From JABDQZ01 sp963801985 (GTDB lineage: Bacteria > Pseudomonadota > Gammaproteobacteria > Chromatiales > Chromatiaceae): a stretch of DNA of 64,000 bases. Location: NCBI GenBank assembly GCA_963801985.1, contig CAWDGV010000012.1:434001-498000 (forward strand), in the 5' to 3' direction. Positions 26,466 through 35,421 of the stretch are shown piece by piece. The number at the start of each line of letters is the position of its first letter. Position 1 is the stretch's first letter. The position numbers were made by a program, and so were the translations under genes. Below the pieces are notes generated by a model. It was given only the letters and a program-made list of their open reading frames with translations. It did no database searches and had not been told where the DNA came from.

Positions 26466-28616
26466 TTGATAATTCAGACCTATTTCGCCAGTAAAAATAT
26501 CCGCTTGCCCGTTGTTATTACAGTGGTGATTGCCGTTTCGCTCGTGCTGGGGTTTATTGCAGAACAGTATTTCAGCAAGCAGGTTAACCAGCAAGAGAGT
26601 TCCAACTCGTTGCAGCAACTGGTTGCTGAACTGGATGCCAGTTTGTTTGAAGCCGCCCGCCATAATTTGGCCAGTGCTGCTTCACTGGATTATTTGAAAC
26701 AGGTAGTCACCGGTGAGAAAGAGCCTGATGACCCTGGCGCCATTGCAGTCATGCAACAGGTCAGGTCCTCTCTTAATAGTGTCTTCGTTTACCTTCTCGA
26801 TCAATCCGGAACAACGGTGGCCTGTACACCTTATGATGGCGGCAAAACCCTGACCGGAAAAAATTATGCCTTTCGGCCCTATTTCAAGGATGTGATTGAA
26901 AGCGGACAGTCAAGGGTTTACCAGGCGCTTGGCGTGACGACAAACAAACGTGGTTTGTATGTCAGTGTGCCGGTGTTTGACCCTAAAGCTACGCCGACAG
27001 GTGCGCTGGTGACGAAATTCCCTTTGGAAGGGCTGGATGCTTCGCTGGCTAAACAGTCTGTACCAACAGCGCTGGTTTCGCCTGATGGGATTGTGTTTGC
27101 GACTAATATCAAGGCATGGATGTATAAATCACTTTATCCTATTGAAGCGCAACGCCGGGAAACATTGATTGCTTCAAAACAGTTTGGCCGGCAACCCCTT
27201 GAAATGGCAGACATTGCGTTACAGGGGCAAACTGCTTCGATTTCAGGAAAAAATTATGCCTATAGCAGATTGCCGGTAATGGGAAATGGCTGGCATATTG
27301 TTCGTTTCTACCAGCCCACCGGCTTTAACGTAATTATATTTGTTGTTGTCTTTGTTGGCCTGGTGGCATTTTTCAGTGGATCGATTGCGATTATCTATTT
27401 TTACCTGGGATTGCGCTCGAGTGAAAAACGTTTCAGAACGTTGTTTGAAAAATCTGCCCAGGCCTACCTGCTTATGGATGGTGACCGGTTTGTTGACTGT
27501 AATCTGTCAACAGCCAACATGCTGGGCTCTACGCGTGAATATATACTGAACAAGCACCCTTCAGAGTTATCACCGCAATATCAGCCTGGCGGAATTCTGT
27601 CCACAGAATTCGCAGGCAAATGGATCGCTGAGGCCATGTCCAACGGTGTTGCCTGTTTTGAATGGATGCATCAGAAACTTGATGGCAGTAACTTTATGGT
27701 TGAAGTGACCCTGACGCCACTGGAAATTGATGGCAGGACCATGTTGTTTACTTCCTGGAATGATATCCAGGCTAAAAAACAGGCGGAAGCTGAGCGTGAG
27801 GCTTACCTGGAGGAACTGCAGGAACATAGAGAACACCTTGAAGATCTTGTCGCGGAAAAAACAGTTGAACTCCACCAGGCTATCGAGATTGCTGAAACAG
27901 CCAATAAAGAAAAAAGCCGCTTTCTTGCCAATATGTCGCATGAATTACGCACACCAATGCATGCTATTCTGAGCTTTACCAATCTTGCGCTTAAGTATGT
28001 CGAGAATGAAAAGGTGATGCGCTTCCTGCAAAATATCCGCACAAGTGGAATTCGCCTGACCGGTCTGCTGGATGACTTACTGGACCTGTCAAAACTTGAA
28101 TCCGGCAACATGCATGCAGAATTCATCGAGCAGGATATGCTTAGCCTGATTGTAGATGTGATTTCAGGTGTAGACAGCCTGCTGGATGACAAGAATATTT
28201 CAGTGGATTTAGAGGCTGATCAGTCATTTGATTGCATGATTGACCAAAAACTGATGACACAGGTATTGGTTAACCTGTTTTCCAACGCGATCAAATTCAG
28301 TCCTGAAAACAGTGTTATTAAAGTACATCTCGACAAAACAGTTGGCCAGCTGCAGGGACAGGAGATGCAAGTGCTGGAGATTTCTGTGACTGATGAGGGT
28401 GTGGGTATTCCTGAAGAAGAACTGACTTCTGTGTTTGACCAGTTTGTACAAAGCACAAAAACACGCACGGAAGCAGGAGGTACCGGCCTGGGATTACCGA
28501 TATGCAAGCAAATTATCACGCTTCATCACGGTGATATCTGGGCTGAGAGCCCGCCAGGTAACCGGGCCACGGGCACCACTTTTAATATTCGGTTACCCGT
28601 TTTACAGAAAAAATAG
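26466..28616 (+). CDS. Hybrid-less sensor histidine kinase with Cache and PAS domains
   Basis: A 716-residue membrane kinase. A transmembrane helix (about 12-33) precedes a periplasmic double-Cache region (about 35-280), with FRPYFKDVIESGQSRVYQAL typical of dCache ligand pockets. A second helix lies at about 290-313. A PAS domain (about 325-430), a coiled coil, the HisKA box NMSHELRTPMHAIL (His about 491) and HATPase motifs GTGLGLPIC follow. The frame begins at TTG 26466; a stop three codons before leaves no ATG choice, and the Shine-Dalgarno is weak. No response regulator is adjacent, so it is an orphan kinase. Confidence 0.85.
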   Translation: MIIQTYFASKNIRLPVVITVVIAVSLVLGFIAEQYFSKQVNQQESSNSLQQLVAELDASLFEAARHNLASAASLDYLKQVVTGEKEPDDPGAIAVMQQVRSSLNSVFVYLLDQSGTTVACTPYDGGKTLTGKNYAFRPYFKDVIESGQSRVYQALGVTTNKRGLYVSVPVFDPKATPTGALVTKFPLEGLDASLAKQSVPTALVSPDGIVFATNIKAWMYKSLYPIEAQRRETLIASKQFGRQPLEMADIALQGQTASISGKNYAYSRLPVMGNGWHIVRFYQPTGFNVIIFVVVFVGLVAFFSGSIAIIYFYLGLRSSEKRFRTLFEKSAQAYLLMDGDRFVDCNLSTANMLGSTREYILNKHPSELSPQYQPGGILSTEFAGKWIAEAMSNGVACFEWMHQKLDGSNFMVEVTLTPLEIDGRTMLFTSWNDIQAKKQAEAEREAYLEELQEHREHLEDLVAEKTVELHQAIEIAETANKEKSRFLANMSHELRTPMHAILSFTNLALKYVENEKVMRFLQNIRTSGIRLTGLLDDLLDLSKLESGNMHAEFIEQDMLSLIVDVISGVDSLLDDKNISVDLEADQSFDCMIDQKLMTQVLVNLFSNAIKFSPENSVIKVHLDKTVGQLQGQEMQVLEISVTDEGVGIPEEELTSVFDQFVQSTKTRTEAGGTGLGLPICKQIITLHHGDIWAESPPGNRATGTTFNIRLPVLQKK

Positions 28617-28634
28617 AGAAGCTGCCTTGCAGCA

Positions 28635-28979
28635 TTAGCCATGGGCTGACTTGCTGTCGGATGGAACCTGTTCACGGTTAGACATACCGTAATCCCGGCT
28701 AACCTCGGCTACACGCAGACGGTAATCGTAAAATACACCATTGCGGCCTTTTTCCTGCGCAAGGCGATGTGCTTCGATATTTCTCCATGCTTCGATGGCC
28801 TGTTCATCGCGCCAAAATGAAAGCGATAATACTTTGCCTTCCTCAACAAGACTTGAGAAACGTTCTATCGAGATAAAACCATCAATTTTCTCCAGTTGTG
28901 GTCGCAACCCGGCAGCTATCGCCAGGTATTCATCGACTTTACCTGCAGCGGGAATGACTTCAAAAATTACAGCAATCAT
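28635..28979 (-). CDS. Antibiotic biosynthesis monooxygenase (ABM) domain protein
   Basis: A 114-residue protein with the single-domain ABM/dimeric alpha-beta barrel pattern: IAVIFEVIPAAGKVDEYL, GFISIERFSSLVEEGKVLSLSFW and EAWRNIEAHRLAQ. Members act as small haem or cofactor-free oxygenases or as unknown stress proteins; none of the haem-degrading IsdG residues can be assigned. The start at 28979 has GAGGT six bases upstream. It converges on the histidine kinase gene with only 18 bp between. Confidence 0.8.
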   Translation of the reverse strand: MIAVIFEVIPAAGKVDEYLAIAAGLRPQLEKIDGFISIERFSSLVEEGKVLSLSFWRDEQAIEAWRNIEAHRLAQEKGRNGVFYDYRLRVAEVSRDYGMSNREQVPSDSKSAHG

Positions 28980-29067
28980 GATTTACCTCGAATATTAATT
29001 TTTAGCCAGTGAACCGAATGACTGCTGTAAACTTCCAGGCAAAGGTTCTTTAGAAACATTTTAGCCT

Positions 29068-30567
29068 ATGGAAATATACCAAAATACAATCGGTGTCACC
29101 TTCATTGTCTATATATTATTCATGCTGGCGATTGGCTGGCTGGCTTTCAGGAAAACCCACGACCTGTCAGATTATATTCTTGGGGGACGCAGGCTGGGGC
29201 CCTGGGTAACGGCACTTTCTGCGGGCGCTTCCGATATGAGTGGTTGGTTGTTGCTGGGTTTGCCGGGTTATGCCTACGCTTCTGGATTTGAGGCATTCTG
29301 GATTGCCGGCGGCTTGTTGTTGGGTACCTGGTTAAACTGGTCCATTGTCGCCAGGCGGTTGCGCATCTATAGCGAAATGGCTGGAAACGCTTTGACTTTG
29401 CCAGCCTTTTTTGAGCATCGCTTTGACGACAGTAGTCGTCTGCTGCGAATTATTTCAGCGGTGTTTATCTTACTGTTTTTCCTGTTTTACACGGCTTCCG
29501 GGCTGGTTGCCGGCGGCAAGTTATTTAATACGGTATTTAACCTGCCATATGAATGGGCGGTTGCAATTGGTGCCGCTGCGATTGTGCTTTATACCCTGTT
29601 GGGTGGATTTCTCGCCGTGTCCTGGACTGACCTGGTGCAGGGGCTGCTCATGGCCGCGGCCCTGGTGGTTGTGCCGGTGATGGTGATGCATCAAATAGGT
29701 GGCTGGACACCGACTATTGAAATAATGCAACAGGTCAATCCACAATTGATTAATATTTTTACCGATAGTGAAGGTAACGCCCTGGGTATTATTGCCATAT
29801 TTTCACTGCTTGGCTGGGGGCTGGGGTATTTTGGTCAGCCGCATATTCTTGCCCGTTTTAAGGCTGTTCGTGCAAGCAGTGAAATAGCCGCTGCACGCCG
29901 GATTGCCGTCAGTTGGACAGCAATCAGCCTGATGGGGGCAATACTGGTGGGCTTTGCCGGAGTCGCTTACCTGGATGCGCCACTGACAGGTGCTGATACC
30001 GAAAAGGTTTTTATGCATCTTGTGGCAGGCATCTTCAATCCCGTGGTGGCAGGCATTTTACTGGCTGCAATCCTGGCTGCGATAATGAGTACCGCCGATT
30101 CCCAACTTCTGGTTTCTTCATCTGCACTGGCCGAGGATTTCTACAAGGCGTTGTTCCGTCAGCAGGCCGGGCAGACTGAACTGGTACGCATAGGTCGTTT
30201 GACGGTAATCCTGATTGCCGCTATTGCCTGTGTTCTGGCACTTGATGCAAACAGCAAGGTACTGGATATGGTTGCTTACGCCTGGGCCGGTTTTGGTGCC
30301 GCCTTTGGTCCCACTCTCATATTTTCGCTTTACTGGCCGCGAATGAATCGCAATGGTGCGCTTGCCGGGATCATTGCTGGTGGCTTTACCGTGGTGGTTT
30401 GGAAACAGTTATCGGGTGGCTGGTTCGACCTTTATGAGATTGTGCCCGGGTTTATTGTTTCAATGCTGGCGATCGTGTTTGCCAGCCTGCTAACTGCCGC
30501 GCCTAATGAGGCGGTTGCAAAACGCCACAGGAAGCTGGTCAGTTCTCTGGGTATTGAATTAAGATAG
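29068..30567 (+). CDS. putP: Sodium/proline symporter
   Basis: A 499-residue member of the SSS family (PutP about 502). Thirteen hydrophobic helices are visible. The signature ALSAGASDMSGWLLLGLPGY (about 51-70) contains the Asp and Ser residues of the Na and proline sites, and STADSQLLVSSSALAEDFY (about 345) is the second family motif. It imports proline with sodium, either as nutrient or osmolyte. No putA gene is nearby, so osmoprotection or uptake alone is possible. Confidence 0.9.
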   Translation: MEIYQNTIGVTFIVYILFMLAIGWLAFRKTHDLSDYILGGRRLGPWVTALSAGASDMSGWLLLGLPGYAYASGFEAFWIAGGLLLGTWLNWSIVARRLRIYSEMAGNALTLPAFFEHRFDDSSRLLRIISAVFILLFFLFYTASGLVAGGKLFNTVFNLPYEWAVAIGAAAIVLYTLLGGFLAVSWTDLVQGLLMAAALVVVPVMVMHQIGGWTPTIEIMQQVNPQLINIFTDSEGNALGIIAIFSLLGWGLGYFGQPHILARFKAVRASSEIAAARRIAVSWTAISLMGAILVGFAGVAYLDAPLTGADTEKVFMHLVAGIFNPVVAGILLAAILAAIMSTADSQLLVSSSALAEDFYKALFRQQAGQTELVRIGRLTVILIAAIACVLALDANSKVLDMVAYAWAGFGAAFGPTLIFSLYWPRMNRNGALAGIIAGGFTVVVWKQLSGGWFDLYEIVPGFIVSMLAIVFASLLTAAPNEAVAKRHRKLVSSLGIELR

Positions 30568-30599
30568 ATGCACTACTTTTTCGATGCAATTTTAGATAA

Positions 30600-31082
30600 A
30601 TGAAAAAAACGTTATTTTCTCTCGCTGTTCTGCTGTCACAAGCCGTCAATGCTGCCCCGCAAGACGGGGAATTGTATAAAGACTGGATAATAAGATGCGC
30701 GCCTCCCGAAGAAGGACATCAATGTTACATGGAGCAGAATATTGTTGCAGGCAAAGAGAAGAAGCTGCGCCTGCTGACTGTGCAGGTGGGCTACTTTGAG
30801 CAAAAACGCATAGCAAACTTTATTCTACCGCTGGGAGTTTTGCTGCAACAGGGTGTTGCCTTTGAAATTGATGGCTTCAAGTTCAGTAATCGAACACCTT
30901 ACACTTTTTGCAATCAGGCAGGCTGTTCTGCCAGTGTTGAACTGGATGACAAAATGGTTGGCCTGTTAAAAAAAGGCAAGCAGCTCACAGCGACGATTAT
31001 TAATCCCAATGGCAAGGAGATGGCAATTCCGGTTTCACTGCAAGGCTTTACACCGGCGTTTAATAGCCTGCTTTCAAACTAG
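30600..31082 (+). CDS. Invasion-associated locus B (IalB) family protein
   Basis: A 160-residue periplasmic protein with a signal peptide (MKKTLFSLAVLLSQAVNAA). WIIRCAPPEEGHQCYMEQ, LPLGVLLQQGVAFEIDG and TFCNQAGCSASVELDD are the conserved IalB landmarks, with two Cys pairs likely forming disulfides. The family name comes from Bartonella, but most members are in free-living bacteria with no known role. It follows putP by 32 bp and may be cotranscribed. Confidence 0.82.
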   Translation: MKKTLFSLAVLLSQAVNAAPQDGELYKDWIIRCAPPEEGHQCYMEQNIVAGKEKKLRLLTVQVGYFEQKRIANFILPLGVLLQQGVAFEIDGFKFSNRTPYTFCNQAGCSASVELDDKMVGLLKKGKQLTATIINPNGKEMAIPVSLQGFTPAFNSLLSN

Positions 31083-31185
31083 CAGATCATGCCGTAGTGG
31101 ATGTAATTTTTCATGAACTGCTCCTGGCCCGTCATTTATAAGGTATGATAACCACGTCAATCAATTTGAAATTTGAATTTAAAGA

Positions 31186-31695
31186 ATGAAAAAGTCGCTG
31201 TTTACCTCTTTGCTGCTGTTAACCTGTTGTTTTGTTAACTTGTCGGGCAATGTTTTTGCCAGCGGTATCATCAGTCAGCCGGATGTCAGAAAATATAACC
31301 TGGCCCTGGGTAAAAACGTGTTTCAGAGAAAATGCATCGAGTGTCATAGTGATATGGATTCGGTTGCTCCCCAGCTGGGCAAGGTGCAGGACTGGGAACA
31401 ACGCATTTCCATACCAGTTGATACCTTGATCAGTCATGCGCTTCACGGACATGGTGAAATGCCGCCCAGGGGTGGGTTTGATGAACTGAGCGATCGTGAG
31501 GTTTCTGCTGCAGTGGCTTATGTAGTTGACCAGGGAAGACGCATTGTGATTCGTTCCAGTGGTGATGCTTACCTGGATGAAGCTGATTTTTGTACCAAAA
31601 ACAGTAGTTCTCAATATTGTACAGCCTCACAGGTGGATAACTCAGTATTGCTGCACATGCTTTGGATAATAACAGGCCAGGATCAGGAGATCTGA
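31186..31695 (+). CDS. Monohaem c-type cytochrome, periplasmic
   Basis: A 169-residue protein with a signal peptide ending near ASGIIS and one haem site, CIECH (about residue 51). A later HGHGEMPPRGG supplies the methionine ligand, and SDREVSAAVAYVVDQ is the usual C-terminal helix of class I (c5-like) cytochromes. A tail of about 40 residues with two more cysteines (DFCTKNSSSQYC) lies after the cytochrome fold, which is unusual and could form a disulfide or bind a partner. Confidence 0.82.
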   Translation: MKKSLFTSLLLLTCCFVNLSGNVFASGIISQPDVRKYNLALGKNVFQRKCIECHSDMDSVAPQLGKVQDWEQRISIPVDTLISHALHGHGEMPPRGGFDELSDREVSAAVAYVVDQGRRIVIRSSGDAYLDEADFCTKNSSSQYCTASQVDNSVLLHMLWIITGQDQEI

Positions 31696-31843
31696 TCAGC
31701 TGTCTTATTTCTTTCAGGTACTTAATCTGATACTGAGAAATAAAAGCTAAAAAAGTTTTCAGCGCCGAAATGCGAATTTTTTTGTCAAAAATCAGAACTG
31801 GTCCACAAAAATTATACTTTTCTTTATCTAGTTTTATATCGCT

Positions 31844-32230
31844 ATGAATGAACGTCGAAGTTTTTTACGCTATGCCTGTGAACTGGAGGTGAAAATTTCC
31901 GGTCAGGATGATGATTTTTATATAGCCCAGGCATGCGACATATCAGAAGAAGGTATCAGTATGCTGGTGCCGCGACCTGCCGTGTCAAGCCTGTCCTACA
32001 CGGGGTTAAACTTTGATATTGGTGACAGGGTCAAGATTGCGCTAGTCCATACCAATGGTTCAAGCGAACGACAGATTGTCTGTTCTGTATCGCATACCAG
32101 GCGTTTATCCCAGGAACAGTACCTGGTCGGTATACACTTTGAAGACCTGAGAACAGATACTAAACTTTTCATCAATGGCCTGTTAAAAAATGCCCGGTGC
32201 ATGACTGAAGAAAATTCAGTCACTGACTAA
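31844..32230 (+). CDS. PilZ-domain c-di-GMP receptor
   Basis: A 128-residue stand-alone PilZ protein. The c-di-GMP motif RRSFLR at residues 4-9 and DISEEG (about 32-37) are both intact, followed by the expected beta-barrel strands and VGIHFEDL. It should bind c-di-GMP and pass the signal to motility, secretion or polysaccharide machinery; its partner is not evident. It is monocistronic by position, with AT-rich DNA on both sides. Confidence 0.85.
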   Translation: MNERRSFLRYACELEVKISGQDDDFYIAQACDISEEGISMLVPRPAVSSLSYTGLNFDIGDRVKIALVHTNGSSERQIVCSVSHTRRLSQEQYLVGIHFEDLRTDTKLFINGLLKNARCMTEENSVTD

Positions 32231-32372
32231 AATATCTGTAGCACGCAGAGTATTCCCGTTTATGATTTCCTGCGATGCAATCAGATTAAAAAAATCGTAT
32301 TTTATTATGGAAAAAGCGACGGAATATCGTGATAATTTAAATCGTCTGAAACTAAGTTATTAGCAAGTAAAA

Positions 32373-32495
32373 ATGAACAAACAAGCTTCACCAAAGAAAT
32401 TGAAAGCCCGTCACATTGTCACCAAAAAGATGAAGCGAGATTTGTTTCAGGACTGGGACAAGATTCGTCTTCTGTTAAAGAAGAAGCATCGTTGA
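32373..32495 (+). CDS. 40-residue basic protein, function unknown
   Basis: A short frame, MNKQASPKKLKARHIVTKK continuing to LLLKKKHR, with 17 Lys/Arg/His among 40 residues and an estimated strongly positive charge. It ends just before a strong terminator, giving a complete small transcription unit. A weak AAGTAAAA precedes the ATG. The C-terminal half (RDLFQDWDKIRLLLKKK) could form an amphipathic helix, consistent with nucleic acid or ribosome binding. I do not recognise it. Confidence 0.5.
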   Translation: MNKQASPKKLKARHIVTKKMKRDLFQDWDKIRLLLKKKHR

Positions 32496-32536
32496 GATAA
32501 TATTTTTCGTTAAGAATACGGGTTAATACTCATATA

Positions 32537-32566
32537 AAAACAGGGCCAATAGATTGGCCCTGTTTT
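32537..32566. terminator. Bidirectional rho-independent terminator
   Basis: AAAACAGGGCCAAT / ATTGGCCCTGTTTT form a near-perfect stem with A and T runs on the two sides, so it can stop transcripts from both the 40-residue gene and the convergent cynS. Confidence 0.85.
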
Positions 32567-32590
32567 GTTTCTGGATAGTCGATAAAACCT

Positions 32591-33031
32591 TTACCAGGAT
32601 TTGTAAGGCAGGAACTTTCCATTCAAAGTTACAACAACACGATCACCGGCAGGGTTTTCTTCCTTGTCGATATTCATGGTGAAATCAATGGCCGACATGA
32701 TGCCATCCCCGAACTTTTCATGAATGATTTCCTTAATGGTTTCACCATATACACCGACGATTTCATACCAGCGATAAATAACCGGGTCTGTGGGTACCAT
32801 CTGGTCCCATTTCTTGTTCGGGAATTCCTGTAAAACAACGGATACTTCTGCATCCAGGCCAAGAGCTTCAGCCAATGGGTCAGCATTTTTCTTTTCCAGG
32901 TGATTCATACCCAGGCAGGCTGAAACAACATATTCCGGCGCAAGACCCGCTGCAGAAGCAATGGCTTCCCAGGTCATACCTTTTGCTTTTTTTGCAGCCA
33001 GGATGGCTTCACGCATTTCTGTCTTGTTCAT
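32591..33031 (-). CDS. cynS: Cyanate hydratase (cyanase)
   Basis: A 146-residue enzyme that converts cyanate and bicarbonate to ammonia and CO2, via carbamate. The N-terminal helical DNA-binding-like part (MTWEAIASAAGLAPEYV) and the C-terminal catalytic domain are both complete. The active-site Arg and Glu lie in YRWYEIVGVYGETIK and the Ser in GIMSAIDF. I chose ATG 33031 with AGAGGA upstream; the extra 23 codons further upstream overlap the promoter. A sigma54 promoter lies 53 bp upstream and the gene is divergent from a nitrate/cyanate-type ABC transporter. Confidence 0.95.
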   Translation of the reverse strand: MNKTEMREAILAAKKAKGMTWEAIASAAGLAPEYVVSACLGMNHLEKKNADPLAEALGLDAEVSVVLQEFPNKKWDQMVPTDPVIYRWYEIVGVYGETIKEIIHEKFGDGIMSAIDFTMNIDKEENPAGDRVVVTLNGKFLPYKSW

Positions 33032-33083
33032 TGGATTTAAGTCCTCTTTACGTTTGATTAATAAGCTAAGCAATAATCTATTT

Positions 33084-33100
33084 AGCAAATACGGTGCCAT
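33084..33100 (-). promoter_or_regulatory. Sigma54 promoter of cynS
   Basis: On the minus strand the sequence ATGGCACCGTATTTGCT matches the -24/-12 consensus TGGCAC-N5-TTGCT with correct GG-to-GC spacing. It lies about 53 bp upstream of the cynS start. Confidence 0.75.
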
Positions 33101-33186
33101 GTGTAGATAACATGGCCGAAAGGGACAGGACTGAGTTAGATGATAGTGACAATAAAAGTCACTTTGCCCGATTGGAAGCAGTTTTT

Positions 33187-33220
33187 GTCTGACATAGTCG
33201 ACAATGTTGACAATCTGTTC
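33187..33220. promoter_or_regulatory. Putative enhancer sites shared by cynS and ABC operon
   Basis: GTCGACAAT (33197-33205) is followed by TTGACAATCTGTTC (33207-33220). The same two elements, in altered order or slightly altered form, occur before the sigma54 activator gene and before the OsmC operon. The block sits about 70 bp from the ABC promoter and 100 bp from the cynS promoter, a normal distance for enhancer-binding proteins. A separate inverted repeat AGTGAC/GTCACT lies at 33145-33163. Confidence 0.6.
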
Positions 33221-33273
33221 ATTCCATTTGCTTTGTTAGTCTCCCGGAGCCTTTTAAATACGCTATTTTCAGC

Positions 33274-33290
33274 ATGGCACGATACCTGCA
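33274..33290 (+). promoter_or_regulatory. Sigma54 promoter of the ABC transporter operon
   Basis: ATGGCACGATACCTGCA matches TGGCACG-N4-YTGCA with GG and GC correctly spaced. It lies about 35 bp upstream of the ATPase start codon. Confidence 0.72.
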
Positions 33291-33324
33291 AACACTCGGT
33301 TAAACACAGTTTCAGGGATCTGAC

Positions 33325-34134
33325 ATGAGCACAAATATCAGTATTGATTTCATTACACATACCTTTAAGGGGGCTTCGGCACCAACACTTGAAAACATTG
33401 AACTAAAGATAAAGCCGGGTGAAAAAGTCGCCCTGATTGGTCGCAGCGGCTGTGGTAAATCAACCCTTTTACACATGCTTGCTGGTTTGTTAATGCCAAC
33501 AGAAGGCTGTGTACGTATACATGGTCACCAGGTCAGTAAACCCAGTGCCAAGTGGAACATGATGTTTCAAAAGCCTTCACTTTATCCCTGGATGTCAGTT
33601 CGCCAGAACGCTGAACTGGGTCTTATTTTTGCGGGAAGCCGTGATGCGAAAAAAATTGATCGTTTACTTGGAATGGTAGGTTTAAGCGACAAGGCTGACG
33701 AAAATGTCCAGAGCCTGTCAGGAGGTCAGCAACAGCGTGTTGCATTGGCGCGTTCCCTGGCAACTTCACCGGAATTACTGCTTCTGGATGAACCTTTCTC
33801 GGCGCTGGATGCTTTCACGCGTGCCTCACTACAGGATGAGGTAGCAGAAATAACCACGCGCGAGGATCTCACCATGGTGATTGTGACGCACGATATTGAT
33901 GAAGCTGTCGCCATGGCTGATCGTGTACTTATTATGTCCGCCAACCCTGGTCGCATCGTTGGAGAAATGCATGTCGATCTGCCGTTTCCCCGTAACCGAG
34001 CTTCTGAAGAGTTCAGCCGTAGCCGTGAAGCTCTGATGAACCAGTTTGAAGCGCTGGCTGGTGATGGCCATCACCATCAGAAACCGGTCGAAAAGGAAGA
34101 AATTGTAAACAACAACACGCAGGAAGCTGCGTAA
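33325..34134 (+). CDS. ABC transporter ATPase, nitrate/sulfonate/cyanate type
   Basis: A 269-residue nucleotide-binding subunit of the NrtD/SsuB/TauB class. Walker A GRSGCGKST (about 39-47), Q-loop MMFQKPSLYPW, signature LSGGQQQR (about 131), Walker B LLLLDEPFSALD (about 151) and the H-loop VTHDIDE are all intact. The short C-terminal tail is His-rich (GDGHHHQKPVEKEE). It powers import through the permease encoded two genes later. First gene of a sigma54-driven three-gene operon. Confidence 0.9.
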   Translation: MSTNISIDFITHTFKGASAPTLENIELKIKPGEKVALIGRSGCGKSTLLHMLAGLLMPTEGCVRIHGHQVSKPSAKWNMMFQKPSLYPWMSVRQNAELGLIFAGSRDAKKIDRLLGMVGLSDKADENVQSLSGGQQQRVALARSLATSPELLLLDEPFSALDAFTRASLQDEVAEITTREDLTMVIVTHDIDEAVAMADRVLIMSANPGRIVGEMHVDLPFPRNRASEEFSRSREALMNQFEALAGDGHHHQKPVEKEEIVNNNTQEAA

Positions 34135-34182
34135 CACGCTTTTATCAACAGGATTTTTTAACATACCTACAGGAATTGAATC

Positions 34183-35421
34183 ATGACTAAACAGAAAGAC
34201 GACGAAATGGATTATCTCTTTAAACATGAAATGAGCCGCCGCGATTTCATGATGGATATGATGGCGATGGGTGGCCTGGCTGCCGGTATGACGTTACCGG
34301 GAGTTGGTCTGGCTAACATGGTTCCGCCTGATGACGAAATTGTGCGTATTGGTTATCTGCCAATTACCGATGCAACTGCTTTACTGGTTGCCCATGGTAT
34401 GGGCTTTTTTGAGGATGAAGGCCTCAAGGCAGAAAAACCAACCCTGATACGCGGCTGGTCACCACTGGTTGAAGGCTTTGCAGCAGGAAAATTCAACCTC
34501 GTGCACCTGTTAAAGCCTATCCCGGTATGGATGCGTTATAACAATAACTTCCCGGTCAAAATTATGTCCTGGGCACATATCAATGGTTCAGCAGTGGTTG
34601 TTGGTAAACACACAGGAGCAGAAGATTTCAAAGACCTGGGTGGTATGCAGATAGCAGTCCCTTACTGGTATTCAATGCATAATATTGTTCTGCAAATGGG
34701 TCTGCGCAGCGCCGGGCTCAAGCCGGTTATCAAGGATCAAAAAGAACCTCTGGCTAAAGATGAAGTCAACCTGATGATCATGCCGCCACCGGACATGCCA
34801 CCCGCACTGGCAGCCAAGAAAATTGATGCATTCATTGTTGCCGAGCCCTTTAACGCCTTTGGTGAAATGAAAGCAGGCGGCAAGATGCTGCGATTTACTG
34901 GTGATATGTGGAAGAACCATCCGTGTTGTGTGATTTGCATGAACGAAGATACGGTTAAAGCCAAGCCTGAGTGGACCCAGAAAGTGATGAATGCAATCGT
35001 GCGTGCGGAAGTCTATGCCCAGGAAAACAAGGAAGAAGTGGCGATGATGATGTCAAAAGACGGCAAAAAATATTTACCAATGCCTGGTAAGGCCGTGGTT
35101 CGTGCGATGACCTATTATGACGAAGCCAATTATGAAACACCGCATGCCATCAGGAACAAGGCTGAGTTTGGTAATGGTCGCATAGATTTTTCTCCTTTCC
35201 CTTATCCGTCGGCAACCGAACTCATTGTGGAGTCAATGAATCAGACCCTGGTGGGTGGTGAAAAAACCTTCCTGGAAAAAGTCGATCCCAAGTTTGTTGC
35301 CCAGGACCTGGTTGATTACAAGCATGTGAAAGCTGCGATGGAAAAATATACTGGCTGGGAAAATGCGCCAGGTGTTGATCCGAATAATCCGTTTGAACGT
35401 AAGGAAGTGGTGAAAATATGA
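34183..35421 (+). CDS. NrtA/SsuA-like substrate-binding protein with Tat signal
   Basis: A 412-residue ABC solute-binding protein. The N-terminus holds a twin-arginine motif (MSRRDFM, about 19-25) and a hydrophobic stretch ending at GLANM, so it should be exported folded by Tat. IGYLPITDATALLVAHGMGFF and PPDMPPALAAKKIDAFIVAEPFNAFGEM match the NrtA/CmpA/CynA and SsuA/TauA families that bind nitrate, bicarbonate, cyanate or sulfonates. HPCCV (about 246) holds an unusual Cys pair. The adjacent cyanase suggests cyanate or a compound that yields it. It overlaps the permease gene by four bases. Confidence 0.85.
   Translation: MTKQKDDEMDYLFKHEMSRRDFMMDMMAMGGLAAGMTLPGVGLANMVPPDDEIVRIGYLPITDATALLVAHGMGFFEDEGLKAEKPTLIRGWSPLVEGFAAGKFNLVHLLKPIPVWMRYNNNFPVKIMSWAHINGSAVVVGKHTGAEDFKDLGGMQIAVPYWYSMHNIVLQMGLRSAGLKPVIKDQKEPLAKDEVNLMIMPPPDMPPALAAKKIDAFIVAEPFNAFGEMKAGGKMLRFTGDMWKNHPCCVICMNEDTVKAKPEWTQKVMNAIVRAEVYAQENKEEVAMMMSKDGKKYLPMPGKAVVRAMTYYDEANYETPHAIRNKAEFGNGRIDFSPFPYPSATELIVESMNQTLVGGEKTFLEKVDPKFVAQDLVDYKHVKAAMEKYTGWENAPGVDPNNPFERKEVVKI

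Noticed and set aside
33140..33328. 62-codon plus-strand frame before the ABC ATPase
   Set aside because: It runs through the enhancer sites and the sigma54 promoter, so it would be untranscribed by that promoter and is probably chance.
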